NCBI GenBank assembly: GCA_013399895.1 | Contig: VXBA01002417.1 | Span: 1,673,718 to 1,737,717 of the forward strand | DNA: 64,000 nucleotides | Origin: Serilophus lunatus | Taxonomy: Eukaryota; Chordata; Aves; Passeriformes; Eurylaimidae | Direction of reading: 5' to 3' | Shown: in pieces, positions 12,151-22,140 of the stretch | How the letters are laid out: every line of letters begins with the position of its first letter | Numbering within the stretch: position 1 is the stretch's first letter | Position numbers and translations under genes: made by a program | Notes under the pieces: model-generated | Seen by the model: the letters and a program-made list of their open reading frames with translations, nothing else | The model's database searches: none | What the model was told of the DNA's origin: nothing

Positions 12151-14419
12151 AGCAGGACTGTAGCTCCGTCCAGGACCTTGAGCACTCGAAAAATAAAAAT
12201 AAACAGGGGCTGGTGGGGGGGAGTTGTGTTCCTACCTGGAGCATTAGGTTAAGAGTGTCTAAGGGCTTTGATCCTCAGCCCCAGCCAAGCTGGATTTAGT
12301 GTAGGTCATATTAAGGTGGGGCAAAGGGGACTTTGTGTCATTTTTAGATCCCCTTATCCCAGGCTGGCGAGCCCTGGCGTGATGTGAGGGCGCCTTTGAT
12401 GAGAGGTTGGGATGGCAGAAGGCTGGTGTTGTTGGCCCAGCGCCACCCAGAGATCCTCTGCTCTGAGGGCAACTCAGGGGTGATGGGATAAGCCAGCTTT
12501 GCACAGGCAGCTGCTTTGGGAGTCCAGATCTCCCTTGTTATCCATAGAGAATGTCCTCAGCACAGAAAACTTTCTCTGTGGGAAGGTTTGGATGTGGGAG
12601 GAGATCCTGCAGCAGATCCTGTGTGAGCAGGGAGATGCTCCCCTCCAAGGCAGTTTGTCGTTGTCGGAACAACAAATCAAGGAATTGTCAGATAAAGCTG
12701 AGAGAATCGGTAAAAATCAGCATCATCCAAAATCCAAGTCCAAAGAGTTATAACTATCTGTGTCTTGTGGTGTGAAATCCCTGCATCAGGGAGGCTGGAT
12801 CCCTTCCGATTCTCTTACATGACAGAATACAGGCAAAAAAGTGACTCTCGTGAATGCTTTTGTATTGGAAGGCTCAGGATTCTAGCTGAGGAGCTGATTC
12901 TTAGTCACATCTGTCTATCTTGTAGTATGAATATTGATAATAAAAGTCAGAAAGAGAGACTTGTCATCATAAGTGCATCAGGCGCTGGCACTTGCCTGCT
13001 CAGAAGGAAGTGGCTCTGCTGCTTTGCTGCTGCCGATGATGTCGGTTTGTTGAAATAATATGTCTCTGCCAGCTGAGAATCTGGCCATAAAATGAGAAAA
13101 GTTGAGATTCCCATTGTTGAATTAGTTTGGCCACATTAAAAATACGTTGCTCTAGAAATGTGTATATGAATATGCTAATGTTTATTTTGCTAAATGTGCT
13201 TGCCAGGATGTGCCATGTGGCTGAGTTAGTGTTACTTTAAGAATCCTAATTTTTTGCCTTTTCAGACTTTGGAGCTTTTAAACTTGTAAACACAGCATTT
13301 GTTGGCATAAGTCTCTATGATTTTATGCATACAGCTGACTTTCATCTTCACTTTTTACATCACCTTAATACTGTAAGAGAGAAAGCACTCATCTGTTTAT
13401 GATAAGTTTATCAGAAATACTCCAAAGTTTTCCATGACTAAGATATTATATTGTTACAGTGGCTTGCTACAGGGTAATTTCAAGACAACAAACAGAATAT
13501 TTCAAAGCCCAGATGTCCTGTTTAGACAAGGGGGTTTATATTGATTAGAATCTGCTTTCACCTAACATTGTGTAGTAAATATCACAAAGACGTAATTAGA
13601 AAATTTGGTACAATATTTAGTCCTAGTCCCTGTGTGCCAGAATTGTTTGACTACTGAGAAACTAGAGCTTGTTTGCATCCCAGTGTGTTGTGAAATGCAA
13701 ACTTCAAAGAAAATATTATATCTCCCAACTCCAGCTCGTGAGAGTCTTGGAAGTATAATACAGAAAGGCTTAACAATCCCTGCTGAGGAAAGGGCAATTT
13801 GACACTGAAACTACTGTTAAAGCACCGTTGACACACTGGTGGGCAAAAAGTGCTTATTAGAGGAGTCTAGTTACAGTCTCAGGAGCCAGGGAGAGAAAAT
13901 GCACCCGAGTCGTTGTGAAAATTGGCAAGTTGCACCAAATAGATGCGTTTTGTGTATGTGTCTGTGCTTTTTTTTTTTTCTCTCCTTAACTACATATATC
14001 TCCATGTTTGCTTCGTAGGCTTTCCATACGATTGGGGCCCTCACGGTATTCAAATAAAATATTTAGATTTGCAAAACTTCTGGAAGCCAGATTTTAAGGG
14101 AAAAAAGAAGTTTTTTGTCAGATTGTCAGTGTCTGAATTTCATCACAATCTGTTCAGCTGTTTGTTGCAGGCAGGCGTAAAACATAGTGGGTAAGTGTGT
14201 GTTTGTACTTCATATACATATTGAAAGAGGGCTGCCTAATCCCCTTGATGAGGAAAGCTCTGTAAATTATATACATCTGCAGGCACTGTGGATGGGTAGT
14301 ACAGAAGCAAAGAGGCAGATCAGCAATTTGAGGGAGAAAATAAGAGTTTTCTCCCAAACTTAGCTTTTGGGAACCTCGGAGCAGCCCAGCCCAGTCTCCT
14401 GCTGATGTCATTTACTTGG
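12151..14419. other. Unique DNA, no gene seen
   Basis: Around 12259-13058 there are several overlapping frames of 68 to 97 codons on both strands, produced by slightly higher GC. None resembles a known protein, and no consistent splice-site pair bounds them. A 12-bp T run lies at 13968-13979. The frame at 13943-14194 spans that T run, which argues against it being real coding sequence. Confidence 0.5.
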
Positions 14420-14463
14420 GTTTGTATGTTTGTTTGTTTGTTGGGCTTTTTTTGTTTTTCTTT
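14420..14463. repeat. (TTTG)n / T-rich simple repeat
   Basis: Four or five TTTG units with one TATG variant are followed by T runs. This is a microsatellite seen directly. Confidence 0.75.
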
Positions 14464-14999
14464 TTGCATGACCTAACTGTTTTGCCTTAAAAACTTTGCC
14501 TAGGAGGCCCCTCTACACATGCAGGATTCCTGGCAAGAGAAAAAAATATTTGCTGATGACAGCTCTGAATATATTCTCTTTAATTGTCACTTATGTCTCT
14601 GTCCCATCCTCTGCACTCTGCTAAAAATAGTAACTTGGGTTGATGGTTTCAACGCCATTTAATGTATGTGTATTATTGCATACAAAACCTACATAAAAAT
14701 GTCAAGAATGAGACCTAAGCCAGGAATAAAATTGAAAATCACAAACATGAGACAAGACCCAAATAATGAGGGTGTTGCAGGGAGTTATTATATTGATGTC
14801 TCTGTGTAAATACATGCAGGCAGAGCTGTAAAGATCCTACCACCTCCCATGCATAGAGGATTCCTAGAGTAATATTTGCCCATTTTTTTGGTAAATAACT
14901 TGTAGGTAGTGTTTATATTTCTCCTCAGCCTTCCCCTGCTTCCTTTAATAGCATGATTTGCTAATCATGCTACAACACTTGTAAGGTAAGTGCAGAACA
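14464..14999. other. Unique DNA, no gene seen
   Basis: This is short AT-rich sequence between the TTTG repeat and the minus-strand MIR-like remnant. I recognise nothing in it. Confidence 0.5.
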
Positions 15000-15180
15000 T
15001 ATTTTCCTGTCCATTTTGCAGAGCATAAATTTGTCCAAATTACACAGCAAGTGTCTGGCAGAAGCGAGACTAGACACCAGGGATAAAATCCCTTTGATTT
15101 CACTGAGGCAAGGATTTGACTCCAGGAGTTTTGTCTCCAGTTCTCCACTCTGTCTACCATGACCTCTGTGTTCTGGGCTT
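15000..15180 (-). mobile_element. MIR-like SINE remnant, minus strand
   Basis: The order of phrases fits a reversed MIR. 'cattttgcagagc' stands for cattttacagatg, 'ccaaattacacagcaagtgtctggcag' (15036-15062) for the core 'cacacagctagtaagtggcag', and 'gactccaggagt' with 'ctccactctgtctaccatgac' for the head region. A piece at about 15088-15118 (around 'tttgatttcactgag') looks like another old amniote repeat phrase and may be an insertion or a lineage variant. The copy is strongly diverged. Confidence 0.55.
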
Positions 15181-15693
15181 TTGTTGATACATGATACAAG
15201 TCTTGGCTCATAGGGTTAAAGGAAGGTCTGACAGAGAGGCAGCAATAGTAGTGTTAACGTGACACTATACTTATGGTTTTGTCAGCATTTCCATTATAAA
15301 CTTCTGTTTGCAGCAATTATAAATCAACCATGAAAAAAAAAAAAAGAAAGAAAGAAAAGAAATCACTGTGAACTAAAACTTGGCATACTAGAGTCCAGGA
15401 GGGAATTTTGAGCTTTTGGAAATAATGGCTTCTGATTACCATGGACAGGCATGACATGATGTGCAAATCTACACTCCACGTTGCACAGGGAAAAAAGCAG
15501 AATGAGTGTCACCACTTTGCCATGGCCGAGAGTGTGAGGAGGGAGGGTCTTTCTGACTTTTGGAAATGAGAGAAATATTTTATTATTCCCAGAAACATCT
15601 TATTAATGCCTTTAATGGCTTCTTAATTCTTCCTGTTTACTTTGTATCATCCCATGTCAGGGGAAGAGGATGGCAGGCTTTGGGGATTGCAGT
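15181..15693. other. Unique DNA, no gene seen
   Basis: No exon or RNA gene is recognised. The stretch contains the poly-A/GAAA tract at 15333-15360. Confidence 0.5.
15333..15360. repeat. Poly-A followed by (GAAA)n
   Basis: A 13-bp A run passes into three GAAA-type units. This is the usual decay product of a poly-A tract; no retroposed body is recognisable to its left. Confidence 0.85.
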
Positions 15694-15707
15694 AGATCAG
15701 ACAGTCA

Positions 15708-15768
15708 GCTGGTGTTGATCAGCACAGCTCCACTGAAGTCCAGTGAAGTTAGGTTGACTTACACCAGC
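15708..15768. repeat. Ancient palindromic interspersed repeat
   Basis: Two 28-bp arms (15708-15735 and 15741-15768) are inverted copies of each other around the 5-bp spacer 'aagtc', with 20 of 28 positions matching by my hand alignment. Flanking bases continue the relation weakly (about 15694-15707 with 15769-15780). The phrases 'gctggtgttgatcagc', 'gctccactgaagtc' and 'cttacaccagc' are of a type I recall as a widespread old amniote repeat found in turtles, crocodilians and birds. I cannot give its library name with confidence. It would fold into a long imperfect hairpin if transcribed. Confidence 0.6.
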
Positions 15769-15780
15769 GGGCAGTCTGGC

Positions 15781-18700
15781 TCTGTATCGTCTTTCCACAG
15801 GAGGCTGTGGCATTTGCTACCCATTTGGAGCACTAGTTAATGTTTGTTTAACTTTGAAAGTCCATTCTGCCATACTGATTGAATTCCCGTTTCAGGATAG
15901 GCATAAGTTGACTTAAAAGTGTTTTCACTGAGGACATACTTCGTTACTTTTAAGTTGTATTGAGTTCATGTTTATTGCATCATATTCTGGGCTTTCTTCT
16001 GCTACACAGCAAAACTTTGGAGCAGGTGTTGCTTGGCCAGTTTACGACCGTAAGGCTGGTCCAAGAGACTGTAACTATTGCCTACCCTGAACCCAAATCG
16101 TTATTTTGCATGATGAAGCTGAGTCACTGACCATCCTGGGTCAGAGCTCTGGGCTGCCCCTGGGACAAGCTTCCTCCTGAATCATCATCACTCATGAGTC
16201 ATACGAAAGATGAGCTGTTGGCTCCTCGGAACACTTCCCAGAGCAGCATTCCCCAACAGCCGAGCTGGAACTCGAGTCTTATTTCTGAATTCAGCTTGGA
16301 AATAATTACAGTGCCGTAGTAGCTTTGGCTTTCGGTGGTGTTACTAATAACCAAGTGCTAAATGTGGAGCGGCTTTGCAGAAGTGCCCCAGTGTCAGGTT
16401 TCGGGGAGAAGACATCAAAATAAAGGTGCAGTAAACTCGAGGTAACTCATTTAATTGTGTGTCAGTGTTGGGTGTAGGAAGGAGAAGCAGCAAAACTCCT
16501 TGCTGGGGTTTTTTTAGATGTGACATTTCAGTGATGTACCAACAGAGGAAATTTTGCTTGCAGAATCCTGTGAGCAAAACACTTCTGAGAATGTATGTAT
16601 ACAATTGTTTAAAAAAACACAGGGTTACTGACACAGATGCCAATTTGGTAGGGCATATGGAACATTTACACTTGCCTTTTTCATTCTTTCTTGCTACAGC
16701 TGGTACTGATTTAGTATGTGAAATTTTACTAGCAGGAGTGCTAATCAAGACAGAGATTTCTGTGAGGATTTAGTCATTTATGTAGAGGAAAACTATGGGT
16801 ATCATTAAAAAGTACAAGATCATCTATGAGAGGAACATTATCATTAGCAACCTAATTTTTAAAGCAAACAGAGGGCAAAAAACTACTGTATCCCTTGAAC
16901 TGCAGCAAGTGAAAATGATGTTCTTGTAATGTTTAGAGTGGTGTCACCTCTCTCTGAGTTTAGGAGAAGAAAATTTGAAATTCATTTAAAAAAAAGAAAA
17001 AGGCAATAGATACTCCAAGTGTTTTTTCAACCAGCATGATAGCCTGTTATGGTGCCTCAAATGGATATGGCTGGGAATGGGATTACATCCAAAAAGCACA
17101 TCCAAATCCTGGATCTGTGTTTCAATCTGAGGCCTCCATTCAAACCTAGCTCTCTGATGGGGCTGCCTTTCACCATCTCAGTGTTTGAGAAGGGGCCAAC
17201 CTTATCCCACATGTAAAATTCAGAGTTTGTAAAGGTTTCATTTTTGGGGGGAACTGCAATCTGGGCCTGGAATGGAATGGATACATTCAGATATTCAATA
17301 CCAATTCTGGCCAATTTCTGGTGATGGGACAAGAAATGCTGTATTCCATGAAGAAGGCAACGAGAGTATATTACTTATCCAAAGAAGTGATTTTACATTA
17401 CACACGGTGCAAAAAATTATGCTTGGGTTTGACTACTGTTTCCTGCCAAGATTATTTCAGTGCAAACAACAACAGAATAGCTGCTGTATGTTAAATATGT
17501 TGTACAGGTGGCCCAGTGATATGGGAGACCTGAGCAATAAGAGCCAACATCTGCGGCCAGAGGAGCCCGAGCGTGGTGGAACCGTGTGCATGGTCCCTGT
17601 GGAAGGCGGCCAGCTGCCCATGCTCACAGCATCCTCTTCATGGAGAGATGTGTGAGGAGCTCTGGAGTGGGATCTGTGCCCTTTTCCTGATGGTTTTCCA
17701 ACTAGTTTGGGGACTATGGGGGAAGGCAATATGAGGAGGATGCCCAGGCATGATGCCCTGGGTGATGGTGCTCTGAAAGGCCTAGAGATTTGCCAGTAAA
17801 TATGCCCAGTAAATAAACAAATACCTGCCTGCAACTACACAGGAATTCATCTCAGCTTCTCAGGGGCTGGCTTCATGTTGAGCCTTCTGAATATCTTTGT
17901 AAGCTGCTCTGCTTTGGTGTGACAGGCACTCTTTCCTGAGGCAAGATAACACTGAGGATTGGAGAATGAAATCAAGGCAGTTTCATTTGTTTTAGGAGTC
18001 TTAGCGTTGTCTTAAGTGCCTCTCTTGTTAAATGCAGTCAATTTTAGTCAGATTCCCAGGTATCACTGATTCCTTAGCTTTACTGTAGTGCTGATGTGAG
18101 GGGTTTCCTTTGACCCCTACAGGTAATGGGTCTCTTGTGGTAACTTCATAAATGCTGCAAGGTTGTCTCATACTTTGGGATGTACCATGGCTTAAATTTA
18201 CAAAGAAGCCCCACTAAGTTGGAACTACATAATTTTTTTTCACTTTCACAACCAGTTATGGCTTAAAGTTTCCTAATGTTATTTTCTGGTATTACATCTA
18301 ACTTCAATCACCAGTTGAGAAGCCAAAGACACTGCACAGCCTGAATGAGCTAAATGACTCCTGGATATGACAATGACATTTTTCACTTAAAAAGCTTTTT
18401 TTCCCAAAATACATATACCACTAAACATGGTATCTCCAGGGGGGTGGGGAAATGGCCATCAGGCTAATTAGCTCAAAGCAAGCAAAACCATAGGGAAAAG
18501 GAAAAGCAGTATTTATATTGGCTTGAACATTGCTGCTTGCACTAAAATTGTTTGGATGTCTGGTAAAGCCATGCTCAAATGCCATGGAAGTGGGTCAGTT
18601 TCTCATCTGATGTCATTGGGACATCCCAGATCTGATGCTGGCAGCAGTAGAGCTCCCCTCTCCAAAAAAGCTCAAGGGTTTGACTTGTGTTGTTACAACT

Positions 18701-19213
18701 GTCCAAACTTCTACCTAACACAGCAAGGTGAAAGGATCTGATATTAGGTAAGAACAGGAATATCCTAAGATTGTCTCTGCCTTCCAGAAAGAAAAGAAAG
18801 TGAATCATGATGGAGATTTCACTATTGCCATCGATAAGAACAGTTAAATCACCAAAAATGCGCAGTAGAGTAATCTGAAGTCTTAGACAGTTTGTGATGT
18901 TTAAACATCTTAAGCACTGTTGAGCATTTTCTCTACATTTCTTGATATGGCACTGCGGTTTTATTTAAGCAATCCCGAAAATCGTGGCCAGCTGCACCAT
19001 CTGCCAGAGATGATGCAGGATGGGTGCCTCCAGCATGTCAGCGCTCAGATGTCATTTAAAAGGGAAATGCTTTCTGTACTGGGAAGAGGGCAGAGACAAA
19101 GAGCCTGGGCAGGCAGCAGGCTGTGCTAAGTGGAAAGAAGAATTGATACCTTTTCTAAGGCCTGACCCGAACATCTGAGTTCCTTCCCTTGGGGTTTCTC
19201 GCTCCCAAATGTT
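15781..19213. other. Unique DNA, no gene seen
   Basis: The longest frames are 134 codons (16344-16748, -), 127 codons (17272-17655, +) and 125 codons (17457-17834, -). They overlap one another on opposite strands, match no known family and have no supporting splice sites, so I regard them as chance openings. No interspersed repeat is recognised. Confidence 0.5.
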
Positions 19214-19280
19214 CTTTTTCTTTTTTTTTTTTTTTTTTTTTTTAATGTCCGTTTTTTTTTTTTTTTTTTTTTTTTCCTTC
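19214..19280. repeat. Two adjacent poly-T tracts
   Basis: About 26 T and then about 24 T flank the short spacer 'aatgtccg'. On the minus strand these are two poly-A runs. They may be tails of one or two minus-strand retroposed sequences or a single tract split by the spacer. On the plus strand the second tract forms the polypyrimidine part of a near-ideal 3' splice site ending in 'ttttctcag' at 19289. Confidence 0.9.
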
Positions 19281-19289
19281 TTTTCTCAG

Positions 19290-19645
19290 CACTCACAGAT
19301 TCAAAAAGGCTCCGAGAGATAAAGACTCCTCTGATGTTGAACAGGTGGCTCATCCAGGTCATTGAGCGTGATGGTGGCTGTGAAAGCAGAGTGTCCGTTG
19401 AGTCCCACCTCGGCTCAAGGCGTGGGGGCGCGCGGTCGGGATGCGATTGGCATTTAAAGGTCAGTCCCTCGCAGGTCCTCGGCTTGTTCCCGGCAGCAGG
19501 TGACCTCCGTGACTGCTCTCCCATCTCACACATCTGCCTCATAAAGAAGCCAGGCTGCACCTTTATGGAACTGTTTGCAGAAGAACGAGGCGTGATCACA
19601 ACTAAGCTGAAGGGTGTCATATTCACTTTACCGCCGACATGAGGA
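19290..19645 (+). other. Exon-like CpG-rich block (unproven)
   Basis: This is the most gene-like place in the window, but not proven. After the T tract and the AG at 19288-19289, one plus frame stays open from 19292 to a stop at 19640-19642, about 117 codons, with GC and CpG content well above the surroundings (for example 'gggggcgcgcggtcggg' at 19424-19440). An AATAAA hexamer lies 404 bp after the stop (20046-20051), which would fit a terminal exon. Against coding: the opposite strand is also open over most of it, the translated product matches no family I know, and a shorter internal donor-like site (gtcagt, 19460) exists. Alternatives are a noncoding RNA exon, a minus-strand retropseudogene using the T tract as its tail, or a CpG-rich regulatory element. 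Confidence 0.25.
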
Positions 19646-19720
19646 CCAGTGGTTGAATATTCGATTACATGTCAGTCACAGCACATTAGGCAATCTTCCA
19701 GTCTGCCAGCTCTGCCCTTC

Positions 19721-21894
19721 CCAGCTCCGAGCAAAGTGTCATCAGGAAAGAAGTAGCATGGTGAAGGAAAGAGGCGATACTGGAGATGGCTTGCTCAGGG
19801 AGCTTCGGTCCCCATCAAAAATGTCCTTTCTTATCTTTCCAGTAGATCTGTTAGGTCCTCCATACTCTGGAGGATAAGGTTGTTTGTGCCTCCTGACTGT
19901 GGATTCAAAACACTTATGTTGCAGTGCTGCTCAAATTTATCTCTAGATCCAAAGGTATAAATGTGTGCAAAAGCAGCAAATGGTGTAGTGAAAAATTAGA
20001 GAACTGTCATTCCAACTACATTACCAAAAATATTCTCCTCTTTCAAATAAAGTGTCTATAAAAACACGTTGCTCTGACCAAGCATTTTCTGGACTGTTTT
20101 GCTTGCAAATTACTTAGTGAAAATATGCTAGGAGTGGAAGTTAAGGGCTGTGGACAATTTCCCACTTTGTTAAAGCCAGAAAAAATCCCATTTCAGCTCC
20201 AAGAAGGAAACTACTTTCCAAAATGTCAGCTCATGCAGAAAGTCCTAGTTCAGCTGGAATGAGCTGCTCAGTTTGCGCTTGGTGGTTTCTGGAATAACAA
20301 AAATCCCTGCACGCCTATGCTGGGAAGCACAGGCACCAAAGAATAACGTGGATAGATAATTCCAATTGGCACTGGGGGTTTATTATGTTTTTTGTTAAGA
20401 ATCCTCCACCTGTTAGCACCAGTCATGTGAGAAATAAATGGGTGGTGTTCCCATTTTGCATCTTCTGCTGCCAAGATTGAGCTGCACGTCCTGTTTGCAG
20501 AATTTCAAACTGAATTTGAAATCAAAGGAGACAACACTGCCATGACTGGGCGGGACATTCATAAGCAGAACTTTAGCTTTGTCTACTTTGATTTCAGATT
20601 CACTTTGAGTCTTTTTCTGACAGGAGGTGTAGCCATCACAAGATTCTTGGTAGCAGCATCACCATTACCTTTTCAAGTGTCCGTTACTGTTTCCCTAGGG
20701 AGACAATAAGATTGTAGCGGGTGTCAATGGGAATAACCTTTATGATACTTCCAAAGCTTCAAATCTGTCCTCGGGCTCCACAACTCCAGAAATACTTAAA
20801 GGGAGAGACTGCCTGCGGAGGGAAGAGTTCAGTGTGATGGATGAAACAATAAAAATGACACCGCTGGTAAAACTGAAAGTTTATGTTGTGCATATGATTG
20901 ATGTCGGGGCAATGGCATCTGGACCCTGTGTCACATTATGGGTGCAGCATGAGACCCTTCATGTGGCAGGATGGCTGTACCTGTGGCTAGTAGGTCCAGA
21001 AAGGTGAATTTGGCCTGTCTGATGTCTCATGAAAGAACATGTCCATGAGGAGTTGTCTGCAAGGATTGAAGGCAGATCTCAACTACAGATTGAGGTGGGA
21101 AGGACAGGACTCTATTTTGGGTTGCATCTGGAGAAAACGGCTGTTTCCTCCCTATATCACCAATTCCTCCTTGACATGTTTGAAAAGGGCATCTTCAGTG
21201 CTGACAACAGTGTTATAGCAGAAGGACCAGGCTGAGAGCAGCCAGGGAAGTGCACCTTACTTTAAAAAAAGAAAGATGTGTCTTGACAGCTTGCCAAATG
21301 CCACATCTGCCTCTCTTTGCACCTCTGTGGGTGAAGCTGAACAGCAAGGTGGTGAAGATGAGCAAACCTATCCATTAACCGTGTGAGATCCACGCTGTCC
21401 TTTTCTACCCAACAGCTGTAGGTGATTCCTGACTGGAAGGACCTCCCTGAAGCCCCATCTGCAACACCTGGGGGGAAGCACAGCTGTGAGCTCCCTGTGG
21501 TGGGGTGAGGAGGCAACACAACAACACCTCAGATGGGCTGGGAGAAGGGTGGGAGAGCATGGACACTGTTAAATGCTTGTTGTTTTGGCTTTTTTCCCTG
21601 TTGTTAGTTCTCATTTCTGTGGGAGTTTTTTTCTTCTATCATGATGGATCTCTGGTGGGCAATGCTGATGAGCCAAGATAGCCTTTGAATTCTCTGTTTC
21701 TCAAGTGTTGAATATGTTCCTCAGTTAACCAGGCAAGTTTATCTTGGCTTATCTGATTAGGTAAAAGGATTTGGGTGTTGCATCTCTAGTGTTGTATTTT
21801 TAATTCCTGCTTTCAATAGTATGAAATCTTAACTTGCTGGTCTGTAGGTATCTTGGTGGGACTATTTTGCTTGTTACACTGAGCCTATGTTTTG
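19721..21894. other. Unique DNA, no gene seen
   Basis: Frames reach only 85-87 codons at the edges and resemble nothing. An AATAAA hexamer at 20046-20051 is noted only because it lies downstream of the exon-like block at 19290-19645. No repeats are recognised. Confidence 0.5.
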
Positions 21895-22140
21895 CATGCA
21901 GCACATCGGTGTTGTGCAAATTTTATGAACAACTTCTATTATCTTTGAAACCACAGAAACAACACACAGTTATAATTATAGTCTGAATATGCTATAGTGT
22001 TTCAAATATGCCTGCAGTAGCAGTATTACAGTGAAAGCGTGGTGTGTGCCTACAGATTTTGCTGTGTTCAATGACATCATAATTATGCTGTATTGGAGTT
22101 CAAACTTCTGTCCTTAAACACAAACAGCTTGTGTGAAATG
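21895..22140. promoter_or_regulatory. Candidate regulatory element
   Basis: This repeat-free stretch has a RUNX-type core (aaccacag at about 21950), a 'ttataattata' core, and a run of ATTA/TAAT words near 'catcataattatgctg' (about 22076). The composition is the kind often seen in conserved vertebrate noncoding elements. I cannot test conservation, so the call is weak. Confidence 0.15.

Noticed and set aside
16344..16773. Overlapping 134-codon minus and 104-codon plus frames.
   Set aside because: They are mirror openings of the same DNA, have no known relatives and no splice-site support.
17272..17834. 127-codon plus and 125-codon minus frames.
   Set aside because: Same situation: antisense openings in slightly GC-richer DNA, with no recognisable protein.
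19334..19400. Translated words 'LNRWLIQVIERDGG' loosely recall the BH2 region of BCL2-family proteins.
   Set aside because: The key aromatic after GG and the following conserved residues are absent, nothing else in the frame fits the family, and the opposite strand is also open. I take it as chance.
19126..19626. 166-codon minus-strand open frame.
   Set aside because: Its end is a run of lysine codons made by the two poly-A tracts, and the rest is the antisense of the CpG-rich block. No family resemblance.
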